Positions 18,938 to 28,445 of a stretch of DNA of 64,000 nucleotides are shown here, one piece after another. Each line of letters begins with the position of its first letter. Position 1 is the stretch's first letter. A program made the position numbers and the translations under genes. This DNA is from CAVYVZ01 sp963772065. GTDB taxonomy: Bacteria > Acidobacteriota > Vicinamibacteria > Vicinamibacterales > UBA2999. The stretch covers positions 124,001 through 188,000 of the forward strand of contig CAVYVZ010000006.1 in assembly GCA_963772065.1 (NCBI GenBank). Reading direction: 5' to 3'. The notes below the pieces were generated by a model. The model saw only the letters and a program-made list of their open reading frames with translations, had not been told where the DNA came from and did not search any database.

Positions 18938-20563
18938 TTGATTCGGATCGCTGCTCTCGGCATCGCCTACGCCGCCCTGACGGCCGTCGTCGTTCAGCCC
19001 CTCATCGACTTCCGCGATCTTGGCGCCGCCAGCTACGAGGGTGATGCGCGGCTGTTGATGTGGACGCTCGCCTGGGACGCCCGGGCGCTGCTGACCGGAA
19101 CGCCGCTTTTCGACGCCAACATCTACTACCCCGAGGCCCACGCGCTGTCGTACGCCGAGCATCACATTGGCCTCGGGCTGTTCGCGACTCCCCTCTACGC
19201 TGTGACCTCGAATCCCGTGCTGACGTACTGGCTGTTGTGGCTGCTGGCGTTTCCGCTGAATGCGCTGGCGATGCACGCGCTCGCCTGGCGCGTGACGCGC
19301 AATCATGCGGCCGCATTCACGGCCGGATGCATCTACGCGTTCTGCTTCTTCCGAATGCACCATGCCCACGGGCACATTCAGCTCCTGTGGACGTGGATGC
19401 TTCCACTGGTTCCCCTGGCGCTCGACGACTGGCTCGAGCGGCCCAGCCCGGCACGCGCGGCGGCGGTGACCGGAGCGGTCTTGCTGGCGGCTCTCACGAG
19501 CTGGTACCTTGCCGTCTTCGTCACGCTTCTCGTCCTGGCGTCTCTGCTCTGCCTCGTCCCCGGGCGTACCCTCACGACGGCCCACGTGTGGCAGGCGATC
19601 GCGGCCGGCCTGTTTGGAGTCGCGATCGTGAGCTGGTTCGCGCGGCCTTATTTCGGGCTCGTGACGGGGCCGATCACCGAGGCAGCCGCCAACGCGGCCG
19701 ACCTGAGGTCATACCTCGAGCCACCGGCCAATACCTGGCTCGGGCAGATGCTGATCCGCCACACGTCTGTCGCTCCGCGGTGGATCTGGGGCGAGCAGAC
19801 GCTGTATCCCGGAGTGGCGGTGCTGACGCTCTCCGCGGCTGGCGCGGCGCGCCTTCTTGTTCGCAATGAAAAGCGGCCCGATGCGCTCCGGCTGGCCGCA
19901 GCCGTATTGATCACCGGCGGTGTGGCGCTGGGGCTTTCCTTTGGGCCGACCTCCTCGGGCCTTTCGCCGTTCGATCTGCTGTCGCGGGCGCCAGGCCTGG
20001 CGCTGTTGAGGGCCCCCGCGCGGTTCGCATTGCTCGTCATGATGGCGGCGGCGCTTCTGTCTGCCGTTGGGGCCGGCTGGCTCCTCGAAAGGTTCGCGCA
20101 TGGTGGGCGGCTCGCCATGGCCGCGCTGGTGGGGGCCTTCTTCGTAGAGTCCTTTGTCGTCGCATTTCCCGCGGGCAAGCCGCAGCAGATCGAGGTGCCG
20201 GCGATGTACCGAAGGCTCGCTACGCTGCCGCGCGGCGCCGTGCTGTCGCTGCCCACGTACCGGGCCACACCGGAGGCGTTTCGGGAAGCCGACTACCTGC
20301 TCTTTTCTACCGTGCACTGGCAGCCGATCGTCAACGGCTTCGGCAGGCAGGAGCCTCCCGAGCACGCGGCGCGTATGAACGTCCTGGCCGGCTTTCCCTC
20401 ATCGGAATCGATTGCGCTCATGCGCACGCTGAAGATCCGCTACGTCGTGGTGCATACACGCCGAGCGAGCGAGCTGGCCAGCCGCGTCCATGACGCACGC
20501 TCGCAGGCCGCCGTCCGGCTGCTGAACAGCGCGGACGGCGACTTCCTCTTCGAAGTGCGCTAA
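18938..20563 (+). CDS. Polytopic membrane protein, GT-C glycosyltransferase-like
   Basis: A 541-residue protein with roughly ten to twelve hydrophobic segments (for example LLWLLAFPLNALAMHALAW and AAAVLITGGVALGLSF). A soluble C-terminal part follows from about residue 400. The first periplasmic loop contains acidic residues after TM1 (YEGDARLLMWTLAWDAR), followed by HALSYAEHH. This is the layout of lipid-linked-sugar dependent GT-C enzymes and of YfhO-like proteins. No family can be named with confidence and no substrate is implied. The start is TTG at 18938, only 3 bases after corA. It converges on the Ig-repeat gene and the two stop codons overlap. Confidence 0.75.
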   Translation: MIRIAALGIAYAALTAVVVQPLIDFRDLGAASYEGDARLLMWTLAWDARALLTGTPLFDANIYYPEAHALSYAEHHIGLGLFATPLYAVTSNPVLTYWLLWLLAFPLNALAMHALAWRVTRNHAAAFTAGCIYAFCFFRMHHAHGHIQLLWTWMLPLVPLALDDWLERPSPARAAAVTGAVLLAALTSWYLAVFVTLLVLASLLCLVPGRTLTTAHVWQAIAAGLFGVAIVSWFARPYFGLVTGPITEAAANAADLRSYLEPPANTWLGQMLIRHTSVAPRWIWGEQTLYPGVAVLTLSAAGAARLLVRNEKRPDALRLAAAVLITGGVALGLSFGPTSSGLSPFDLLSRAPGLALLRAPARFALLVMMAAALLSAVGAGWLLERFAHGGRLAMAALVGAFFVESFVVAFPAGKPQQIEVPAMYRRLATLPRGAVLSLPTYRATPEAFREADYLLFSTVHWQPIVNGFGRQEPPEHAARMNVLAGFPSSESIALMRTLKIRYVVVHTRRASELASRVHDARSQAAVRLLNSADGDFLFEVR

Positions 20564-22084
20564 CGGGCGAAGGTGGGTGATACGGCTCGCGTGGACGTCC
20601 CGCCGGAGCCGACCGCGACCACTGTGGCGAAGTAGTTTCCTCCCGGCAGGGCGGAGATCGTCGTGGAGATGTCGACCGTGCACGCGCCGTTGACGACCGA
20701 CGGCTTGCCGAGATTCCGCGTGGCAATCGGGCGAAGCGGTCGCGGGGTTCGCGCCGGCCGTAAAGATGTCGAGGCTGTACCGTGTCACCGCCCCATGACT
20801 CGGTGACGGGCTGAAGACGGCGCTGCTTCGGCATGGGAGGGTCGAGATGGTGATGCTGCGGGCAGCCGACGTCGTCGTGGCACCGCCATTGTCGCGGGCG
20901 ACCGCCACGATCGAGAACGATCCTGCCGGGGCGTTCTTCCAATTCACGCTGTACGGGCTCGTCGTGTCGGTGCCAATGAGCGTCGAGCCGGCGAAAAAGT
21001 CGACACGCGCGATGGTGCCGTTGGCGTCGGCGGCATTGGCGGCAATCGTCACGGACGCAGGCGCCATGTAGGTCGACCCGGTCGCGGGCGCGGTCAGCGA
21101 CACGGTCGGCGGCGTATTGGAGGTGCTCCCGGCCTTCACCGTCACGCTGCGCGCGGCGGACCTGGCCACGGCGCCTTTGGTGTCACGGGCGACGGCCGTC
21201 AGCGAGTACGTGCCAGCGCCGACTCCGAACCAGGCGTACCCATATGGAACCTTCTTCGCGATGCCCAGCAGCGTGCCGTTCGCATAGAACTCGACCTGCG
21301 CGATGCCGTCCGGGTCGGATGCGCTCGCGACGAGGCCGATGGTGGCGGGTGCCGTGTACGTGACGCTCGTGGGACTGGTCAAAGACACGGTCGGCGGCGT
21401 CAGCCCCGGCGAGGGTGCCGGCGCTTTGCCTTTCACGGTGACGTTGTTGAACATTCCCGTCGCTCGTTGTCCGGTGTTGTAGCTCGCGACGGCAAGCCCG
21501 ACGTAGACGGTCGCTTTCATCGAAATCTTCTCTCTGGCGATCGTCGTCCAGGTCGTTCCGTTCGTCGACCGCGCGGCCGTGAACGTGGAGCCGGATCGCA
21601 CGAGGCGGAGCCACTCGGGGGCGGCGCCGCCGATGTTCGTGCCCCTGGTGCGGCCGCCGGTCGCCAACCGGCGATGAAAGCCGATCCCCCGCGCCGGCGT
21701 GACGAGCACGTACGCGTGTTTGGAACCGCCGGTGAGCGATTCCCGGATCATTACACCGGCCTTGGCCGACGCGTGGGTGTACTCCACCGAGGCGACGCGA
21801 GCGACGATCGTCACGTCGCCGGTGATCCGTTGGTACACGTAGTAGAACTGGTCGCCGGTGCGTCCGATGCGCCCGCCAGCGCCCTCCACGTTGAACGTGG
21901 CGCCTGAGTACGTGGCGCGACCGGAGACGGCCGGGCCGCCAACATTGGTGCCCGTCCAACCGGACGGAAGCGACTGTGCCTGCACGAACGTGGGGTTCAG
22001 CGCGGCAATGATCAGAATCAGCAACGGAAACAGCGCAGGTGCGACACGGATGCGCAGCCTGCCGTGGCCAGCGAATCGGCTCAT
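20560..22084 (-). CDS. Secreted Ig-repeat protein, short paralog, one frameshift
   Basis: A signal peptide (MSRFAGHGRLRIRVAPALFP, cleaved near VQAQS) precedes a concanavalin-like domain of about 185 residues of the type in DUF1349 or LamG proteins (FYYVYQRITGDVTIVARV, AGVMIRES). Two Ig-like modules follow (PPTVSLTSPTSVTYTAPATI and PPTVSLTAPATGSTYMAPAS), then a C-terminal domain (AVFSPSPSHGAVTRYSLDIF). Near 20728 the frame breaks. In the other frame the text continues as IATRNLGKPSVVNGACTVDI and ends VSPTFAR, matching the tail of the neighbouring paralog. One extra C in a CCC run accounts for it. The start ATG at 22084 follows a G-rich stretch; an ATG at 22099 is possible. The function is unknown; surface binding of carbohydrate or matrix is plausible. 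Confidence 0.85.
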
Positions 22085-22104
22085 GAAATCGGCCCCCATG
22101 GATT

Positions 22105-22259
22105 GGTTGTCTAACGCAGGCTGGGGTCTGCGCCCGCCGCGAGGGGCAACCAAGCTGCCAGCGCGCGCAGTCACAGCTCGACTGCACGCGCCGAACAAAT
22201 TCGATGAGTGTCGATAAAGGTAGAGCTCGAATGAGCTATGGTCGTGTAAGTAAAAGTTG
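22105..22259 (-). promoter_or_regulatory. Leader region shared with the long Ig paralog
   Basis: The 240 bases upstream of the short Ig gene share ordered blocks with the region upstream of the long one. On the minus strand CCGTGTAACAGCGCAACTTT (then TACTT) comes first, GAGCTG follows, then the hairpin TGGCAGCTTGGTTGCC, and then GCGCAG and CCCCAGCCTGC close to the start codon. The order and rough spacing are the same in both leaders, although the sequence between blocks differs. This suggests a common promoter plus a structured 5' UTR. Confidence 0.5.
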
Positions 22260-22286
22260 CGCTGTTACACGGCTGGCGAGCGGCGA

Positions 22287-22317
22287 CGCGTCCCGACTGC
22301 GAGACAGCCGGGACGCG
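22287..22317. terminator. GC-rich hairpin after the long Ig gene
   Basis: Arms CGCGTCCCGACTG and CAGCCGGGACGCG flank a five-base loop: a 13-bp stem with one mismatch. It lies 27 bases past the stop of the long Ig gene (minus strand). No T-run follows on either strand, so intrinsic termination is uncertain. The outer CGCGTCCCG/CGGGACGCG recurs in the palindrome at 25549-25580, so it may instead be a dispersed palindromic repeat. Confidence 0.4.
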
Positions 22318-22343
22318 AAGCGCTCTTTGAACGCGTGACCGCG

Positions 22344-24440
22344 CTAGCGAGCGAACACCGCCGAAGTCGTCCGGGTGGACGTCCCTCCAGGGCTCACCGC
22401 CACGACGGTGGCAAAGTAGTTTCCTCCCGGCAGGCCCGAGATCGTCGCGGCGATGTCGACATTGCACTCGCCGTTCACGATCGGCGGCTTGCCGAGGTCT
22501 TGGGTGCCCATCGGGACCGCGCTCGCAGGATTGGCGCCGGCCGTGAAGACGTCGAGCGTGTAGCGCGTCACGGTGGCGTGATCCGGCGATGGGAGGAAGA
22601 GCGCGTGCTGAAGCAGGGGCGGGTTGTTGATGGTGATGCTCCGCGAGGCCGACGTGGTCGCCGCTCCAGCGTTGTCGTGAGCCACCGCCGTCAAGGTGAA
22701 GGACCCGGCCTGCGCGTTGTTCCAGGTCACGCTGTACGGACTTGTCGTGTCGGAGCCGACCAGGGTCGAGCCGGCGTAGAAGTCGACCTTCGTGACGTAG
22801 CCGTTGGTGTCGGCCGCGTTCGCAGCGATCGTCACCGACGCGGGCGCGGTGTACGCCGAGCCCGCCGCAGGCGCAGTCAGCGACACGGTCGGCGGCGTAT
22901 TCGCGGGCGCGGTGTTGATGGTGATGTTGCGCGCCGCCGACGTGGTCGATGCGTTCTGGTTGTCGTAGGCCACAGCCGTCAGCGAGTAGGAGCCGGCTGG
23001 CGCGCTGCTCCACGTCACGCTGTATGGACTCGTCGTGTCGGAGCCGACCAAGGTCGACCCGGCATAGAAGTCGACGCGGGTGACGTAGCCGTTGGTGTCC
23101 GCGGCATTGGCGGTGACCGCCATCGACGCCGGGGCCGTGTATGTGGTTCCTGCCGCCGGTGCCGTCAGCGACACGGTTGGCGGCGTGTTCGTGGTCGTGG
23201 TGCTGACGGTGATGCTGCGGGCGGCGGAGACCGTCGCCGCATTCTGGTTGTCGCGTGCGACCGCCGTCAGCGAGTGTGAGCCGGCCGGCGCGTTGCTCCA
23301 CGTTACGTCGTACGGACTCGTCGTATCGGACCCGACGAGCGTTGACCCGGCATAGAAGTCGACACGGACGACCGAGCCGTTCGCATCTGCCGCGTTCGCG
23401 GAGATCGTCACCGACGCGGGCGCGGCATACGTGGCTCCAGCCGCAGGTGCCGTCAGCGAAACGGTCGGCGGCGTGTTCGTCTGACCGCCCCCGTTGACGG
23501 TGATGCTGCGAGGGGCAGATGTCGCGACAGCACCGGCGGTGTCTCGAGCAACCGCGGTCAGGCTGTACGTTCCTGCCGCCGGCGTCCACGAGTGCGTATA
23601 CGGGCTGGTCTTCGCGGTGCCGACCAGGTTGTTGTTCGCGTAAAACTCGACCTGGGCCACGCCGTTGTCCGCGTCGGTTGCCGTTGCCGCGAGGTTCACA
23701 ATCGCCGGCGCCGTGAAGGTGGCCTTGTCTGCCGGACTCCACAGGGAGACCTGCGGTGGCGCGTTGACGGGAGATCCCGGAGCGGCCACCGTGACATTCG
23801 TGAATTGCGAGGTCGCCGTCTTAGGCTTGGATCCGGAAAGCGTCATGAGCCCCACGTAGAACGTGGCGGGCAGCGACACCGTCTCGCTTCCGATCATTTT
23901 CCAGGTCACGCCATCGGCGGATCGGAAGCTCGTGATTGCGCTTCCCCGTCGCTCGAGCTTGACCCAGACTGGCGGATATCCCGCGCCTGCGTTGGTGATC
24001 AGTGTAGAGAGCCCCGCCGCAGGACGCCGGCGGAACACGAGCTGACCGGAGATTTTTGCGTACATCGTCGCATGGGCGGCGCTTGGACTCAGCGAGGCGC
24101 GCACCATGATTCCCGCTTTGCTCCACGTCGACGACGACTGGATCGAAGCGACACGCGCGATGACATCGACGTCACCGGTCACCTGGCGGTAGACGAACGT
24201 GAACTGATCGGACGTTCCCGCGATGTCGGTGCCTTTGCCGACGATGGTAAAGCTCGATCCGGCTCCCGTCGCGCTGGTGGCGTCCGTGTTAAGGCCAACA
24301 TCCGTGTGCGTCCATCCCGCTGGCAAACTCTGCGCGGTAGCCGCGATTGGCCACAGCGCGAACGCGGCGGCGAGGACGATCGATGACAGCCGGTTTGACG
24401 CGCACACGTGCGGCATATCCCGGCCCGTGAAATGGTTCAT
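22344..24440 (-). CDS. Secreted Ig-repeat protein, long paralog
   Basis: A 698-residue paralog of the neighbouring short protein. The signal peptide ends near ATAQS (SSIVLAAAFALWPIAATAQ). A concanavalin-like domain follows to about residue 220 (FTFVYRQVTGDVDVIARV, AGIMVRASL). Then come four Ig-like modules of about 96 residues, each starting PP(T/Q)VSL and holding VDFYAGSTLVGSDTTSPY or a variant. The last domain (FLPSPDHATVTRYTLDVF to VFAR) is shared with the short paralog. Modules 2-4 are very alike even in DNA, indicating recent duplication. The start ATG at 24440 has a weak ribosome site; an ATG at 24416 (MPHVC) is an alternative. No catalytic residues are recognisable. It is probably an extracellular binding or adhesion protein. 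Confidence 0.88.
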   Translation of the reverse strand: MNHFTGRDMPHVCASNRLSSIVLAAAFALWPIAATAQSLPAGWTHTDVGLNTDATSATGAGSSFTIVGKGTDIAGTSDQFTFVYRQVTGDVDVIARVASIQSSSTWSKAGIMVRASLSPSAAHATMYAKISGQLVFRRRPAAGLSTLITNAGAGYPPVWVKLERRGSAITSFRSADGVTWKMIGSETVSLPATFYVGLMTLSGSKPKTATSQFTNVTVAAPGSPVNAPPQVSLWSPADKATFTAPAIVNLAATATDADNGVAQVEFYANNNLVGTAKTSPYTHSWTPAAGTYSLTAVARDTAGAVATSAPRSITVNGGGQTNTPPTVSLTAPAAGATYAAPASVTISANAADANGSVVRVDFYAGSTLVGSDTTSPYDVTWSNAPAGSHSLTAVARDNQNAATVSAARSITVSTTTTNTPPTVSLTAPAAGTTYTAPASMAVTANAADTNGYVTRVDFYAGSTLVGSDTTSPYSVTWSSAPAGSYSLTAVAYDNQNASTTSAARNITINTAPANTPPTVSLTAPAAGSAYTAPASVTIAANAADTNGYVTKVDFYAGSTLVGSDTTSPYSVTWNNAQAGSFTLTAVAHDNAGAATTSASRSITINNPPLLQHALFLPSPDHATVTRYTLDVFTAGANPASAVPMGTQDLGKPPIVNGECNVDIAATISGLPGGNYFATVVAVSPGGTSTRTTSAVFAR
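22617..23770 (-). repeat. Four tandem Ig-module repeats of about 288 bp
   Basis: Within the long Ig gene, module boundaries recur at about 23770, 23480, 23192 and 22905, each marked by the codons for NTPPTVSL or a variant. Modules 2 to 4 share long identical stretches such as the codons for STLVGSDTTSPY. The short paralog has two modules of the same family. Unequal recombination between modules could change protein length, and short-read assembly could collapse or expand the array. Confidence 0.85.
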
Positions 24441-24640
24441 GAGCCCAACCCTTTGGTAGTTGTCGTTGTTGCAGTGCTGGGGAAAAACGCTGCGCGGACC
24501 TGAACGGCAATCAGGCTGCCAAGTGACGAGGTGTGCAGCTCAATTGCGAATCGCGGGCGTTCTGTGCAGCTGTGGAAACGGTCGGGCTCTCGACGCCGCC
24601 TCAGCCAGGAAGTAAAACTTTCGTCCTTACACGGTTCAGG
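24441..24640 (-). promoter_or_regulatory. Leader of the long Ig gene
   Basis: The 270-base gap between the divergent Ig and lipoprotein genes holds the same blocks as the other leader. On the minus strand these are CCGTGTAAGGACGAAAGTTT (then TACTT), GAGCTG, the hairpin TTGGCAGCCTGATTGCC, GCGCAG and CCCCAGCACTGC. GGCA pairs with TGCC in both hairpins, around loops of seven bases. The block order supports a functional leader RNA or a set of protein-binding sites. The plus-strand lipoprotein must also start from this gap. Confidence 0.5.
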
Positions 24641-24712
24641 TCGGCCGCTTACAGCTATCGCAGCCCGATCTCTGGCGCGATCCTTGATGAATGCGACCCT
24701 GAGGAGTCAATG

Positions 24713-25540
24713 ATGAAGAGCTATCTCACATCCGCGGTCATACTCAGCCTCGTCCTCGCGGCAGGCTGCTCGGACCGAGGAGAGAACGCGCGAACCCCGG
24801 ACGACACCAAAGCCGCTGCGCCATCGGAACCAGCCGCGGCGGATCGCGATGCTGCTCCGCGCCGCGACGCGGATGAGCCCGCCCGTGGCACGGCTGGCAC
24901 GCCCGGCCGGGCTGCGGCGGCGCCGAGCCGGTCCGCGTCAGCCGCGCGCTCGGATGCCGCGCCGCGATCCGAGGCGGCGGGAGAGCCTTCGTCGACCGGG
25001 AGGCGCGGGGTCGAATGGCGCGAGCTGACGATTCCCGCCGGTACGGCGCTGCCGCTCGAGCTCGAAACCGCGCTGTCATCCGAAACGGCCCAGGTCGAAA
25101 CGCCGGTGCGCGCGCGGCTCAAGCAGGCCGTGGCCGTCAACGGCGTCACGGCGCTGCCCGAGGGAGCGATTGTGAGCGGGCACGTCACCAGCGCAGAGCG
25201 CGCCGGCAAAGTGAAAGGCCGCGCGAGCCTCGCGTTCAGCTTCAGTCAGGTGCGGGCTGACAACATGAGCGCTGCGATCCGAACAGCGCCGCTGTCCTAC
25301 GTTGGCGAAGCGAGCAAGGCCGCGGACGCCACCAAGATCGGCGCCGGCGCAATCGGCGGCGCGATCGTGGGCGGCATCGTGGGCGGCGGTGATGGCGCGG
25401 CCAAGGGAGCGGCCATCGGCGGCGCTGCGGGGACGGGTGTCGTGCTCGCCACACGCGGCAAGGAAGTTGAGCTCGCGAGCGGCACCGATCTCGCGGCTAC
25501 GCTCGCCGCGCCGCTGATCATCCGCGTCCCGGTTCGCTAG
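24713..25540 (+). CDS. Putative lipoprotein with glycine-zipper C-terminus
   Basis: A 275-residue protein. The lipoprotein signal (YLTSAVILSLVLAAGC) puts the acylated Cys at residue 19. A low-complexity Ala/Arg/Asp/Pro linker follows to about residue 100. A globular part (ELTIPAGTALPLELETALSS through SGHVTSAERAGKVKGRASLA) resembles beta-rich domains of outer-membrane-associated proteins. Next comes a glycine-rich stretch (GAGAIGGAIVGGIVGGGDGA) of the glycine-zipper type, which inserts in or packs against membranes. ATG 24713 lies 6 bases after GAGGAG; the ATG at 24710 is too close to it. It is divergent from the long Ig gene. The function is unknown; it is probably anchored in the periplasm. 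Confidence 0.75.
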   Translation: MKSYLTSAVILSLVLAAGCSDRGENARTPDDTKAAAPSEPAAADRDAAPRRDADEPARGTAGTPGRAAAAPSRSASAARSDAAPRSEAAGEPSSTGRRGVEWRELTIPAGTALPLELETALSSETAQVETPVRARLKQAVAVNGVTALPEGAIVSGHVTSAERAGKVKGRASLAFSFSQVRADNMSAAIRTAPLSYVGEASKAADATKIGAGAIGGAIVGGIVGGGDGAAKGAAIGGAAGTGVVLATRGKEVELASGTDLAATLAAPLIIRVPVR

Positions 25541-25548
25541 CGCGAACA

Positions 25549-25580
25549 CGCGTCCCGTTCGCTGGCGCGAACGGGACGCG
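25549..25580. repeat. Perfect 14-bp inverted repeat after the lipoprotein gene
   Basis: CGCGTCCCGTTCGC and GCGAACGGGACGCG flank the loop TGGC. The end of the lipoprotein gene (CGCGTCCCGGTTCGC) is a near copy of the left arm, so the unit seems duplicated. It may act as a bidirectional terminator between the converging lipoprotein and ilvD genes, although there is no T-tract. The CGCGTCCCG core also occurs at 22287-22317. Confidence 0.6.
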
Positions 25581-25667
25581 AGGCTCAGGACTTAGGGCTT
25601 AAGGCTTAGGGCTATGGGGGCCTAAGTCGTCAAGGCCCTGAGCCTTAAGCCTTAAGCCCTGAGCCTA
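25581..25667. repeat. REP-like palindrome with CTTAAGGCTTAGGGC arms, copy 1
   Basis: Left arm AGGCTCAGGACTTAGGGCTT (continuing AAGGCTTAGGGC) at 25581-25612. The right arm at 25634-25666 is its near-perfect reverse complement, so more than 27 of about 32 positions pair. The unit is itself built from short CTTA(A/G)GG repeats. The right arm runs into the ilvD stop codon. A second member lies at 27335-27409. Confidence 0.8.
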
Positions 25668-27332
25668 GTCCGTGACACAGCCTTCGGAGGCGGGGCGCAC
25701 GAGCCTCACGTACTTCGCGAGAACTCCCGCCGTTGCCTTCGGAGGCGGCTGCGTCCACGCCGCGCGGCGGGCTGCCAGCTCGCCGGCATCGACATCCAAC
25801 CTCAACTCATGCGCGCGCGCGTCGATCGTGATCGGATCGTTGTCGCGCACGAGTGCGATGAGGCCTCCGTCCTGCGCCTCGGGAGTGACGTGGCCGACGA
25901 TGAACCCGTGCGATGCGCCTGAAAAGCGGCCATCGGTGATGAGGGCAACGTCGCGGCCGAGGCCGGCCCCCATGATGGCGGAAGTCGGAGTGAGCATTTC
26001 TGGCATTCCCGGTCCGCCCTTGGGGCCCTCATACCGGATTACCACGACGGTGCCCTTCACGATCTCGCCGCGTTCGAAGCCAGCCAGCATCGCCTCTTCT
26101 GAATCGTAGACGCGGGCAACTCCGGTGAAACGCTCGCCTTCCTTGCCGGTGATCTTCGCGACCGCACCGCCTGGAGCGAGGTTGCCGTAGAGGATCTGAA
26201 TGTGCCCGTGTGACAGGATGGGCGATTCGATCGGACGGATTACTTCTTGACCGGGCGCGAGCCCCGGCACATTGGCCAGGTTCTCGCGAAGGGTCTTGCC
26301 CGTGCAGGTCATGCAATCGCCGTCGAGGAGCCCGCGCTCCAGCAGGTACTTCATGAGCGCCGGCGTGCCTCCGACGGCGTGGAAATCCTCCTGAACGAAC
26401 CTGCCGCTTGGGCGCAGATCCCCCAGCAGTGGGACGCGGTCGCTCACGCGCTGGAAATCGTCGAGCGTCAGCGCGACGCCCGCGGCGCGCGCGATCGCGA
26501 GAAGGTGGAGGACGGCGTTGGTCGATCCGCCGACGGCCATGATCATGACCAGCGCATTCTCGAACGCGCGAGTGGTGAGGATGTCGAGCGGCTTCAGGTC
26601 GCGTTCGAGCAAAGTGCGGATCGCGATGCCTGCGCGCCGGCACTCGTCAGCCTTGGCCGATTCGTCAGCCGGCAGCGACGAGCTATATGGCAGCGACAGC
26701 CCCAGCGCCTCGATGGCCACCGCCATGGTGTTGGCCGTGAACATGCCGCCGCAGGCTCCCGCGCCGGGGCAGGCGTGGCGCACGATCGTCGCGCGCTGCT
26801 CATCCGTGATGACGCCCGCGAGATACTGGCCGTACGACTCCAGCGCCGATCCGATGTCGCGCGGCTTGCCCAGCGCGAATCCCGCGCGGATGGTGCCGCC
26901 ATACACCATCAACGCCGGCCGGTTCAGGCGTGCCATCGCGATCACGCAGCCGGGCATGTTCTTGTCGCAGCCCGGCACGGTGACGACGGCGTCGTACCAC
27001 TGCGCGCGCATCACCGTCTCGATCGAATCGGCAATCAGATCTCTCGAGGGCAGCGAACAGCTCATGCCGTCGGTCCCCATCGAGAGGCCGTCGCTGACGC
27101 CGATCGTGTTGAAGCGAAGCCCAACCAGGCCGGCGGCCTGCACGCCTTCCTTCACGTAGGCGGACAGCTGATCCAGATGCATGTTGCACGTGTTGCCTTC
27201 GTACCACATGCTGCAGATCCCGACCTGCGCCTTCTGGAGATCGGCGTCGGTGAGGCCGACCCCGTAGAGCATGGCCTGGGAGCCGCCCTGGCTGCGGGGT
27301 TGAGTGACTCGTGAGCTGTAACGGTTGATCAC
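25665..27332 (-). CDS. ilvD: Dihydroxy-acid dehydratase
   Basis: Iron-sulfur enzyme of the fourth shared step of valine and isoleucine synthesis, turning 2,3-dihydroxy acids into 2-oxo acids. The 555-residue length is normal. Cluster-binding cysteines lie in the conserved contexts NTCNMH, VPGCDKNMPG and GAGACGGMFTANTM. The substrate-side segments GGSTNAVLHL and TDGRFSGASHGFIVGHV are also intact. The start ATG at 27332 (MINRYSSRV) gives the usual N-terminus. It is the last gene of ilvB-ilvN-ilvC-ilvD and is separated from ilvC by a palindromic element. Another element follows its stop. Confidence 0.96.
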   Translation of the reverse strand: MINRYSSRVTQPRSQGGSQAMLYGVGLTDADLQKAQVGICSMWYEGNTCNMHLDQLSAYVKEGVQAAGLVGLRFNTIGVSDGLSMGTDGMSCSLPSRDLIADSIETVMRAQWYDAVVTVPGCDKNMPGCVIAMARLNRPALMVYGGTIRAGFALGKPRDIGSALESYGQYLAGVITDEQRATIVRHACPGAGACGGMFTANTMAVAIEALGLSLPYSSSLPADESAKADECRRAGIAIRTLLERDLKPLDILTTRAFENALVMIMAVGGSTNAVLHLLAIARAAGVALTLDDFQRVSDRVPLLGDLRPSGRFVQEDFHAVGGTPALMKYLLERGLLDGDCMTCTGKTLRENLANVPGLAPGQEVIRPIESPILSHGHIQILYGNLAPGGAVAKITGKEGERFTGVARVYDSEEAMLAGFERGEIVKGTVVVIRYEGPKGGPGMPEMLTPTSAIMGAGLGRDVALITDGRFSGASHGFIVGHVTPEAQDGGLIALVRDNDPITIDARAHELRLDVDAGELAARRAAWTQPPPKATAGVLAKYVRLVRPASEGCVTD

Positions 27333-27334
27333 TG

Positions 27335-27409
27335 TCTTAAGGCTTAGGACTTATGGCTTAGGGCCTTAAGCCGTCAAGGCCCTACGCCTTGAGCCTTAAG
27401 CCCTAAGCC
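27335..27409. repeat. REP-like palindrome, copy 2, inside the ilv operon
   Basis: Built from the same units as the copy at 25581-25667: a left arm with CTTAAGGCTTAGGACTTATGG and a right arm with GCCTTGAGCCTTAAGCCCTAAGCC around the centre. It fills the gap between the ilvC stop (27415) and the ilvD start (27332). A stem here could attenuate ilvD or stabilise the upstream transcript. Confidence 0.75.
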
Positions 27410-27414
27410 GGGTT

Positions 27415-28435
<1,021 letters not shown>

Positions 28436-28445
28436 TCGTGCGCTC

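Noticed and set aside
22344..23742. Additional minus-strand and plus-strand frames across the Ig repeats
   Set aside because: They are other frames of the same repeats and show no protein homology; only the frame with signal peptide and PPTVSL modules is real.
24441..24640. Complete c-di-GMP-I (GEMM) riboswitch in the Ig leaders
   Set aside because: Only a GGCAGC...TTGCC hairpin resembles it. The highly conserved GCAAAGC-type core is not present in either leader, so the family was not assigned.
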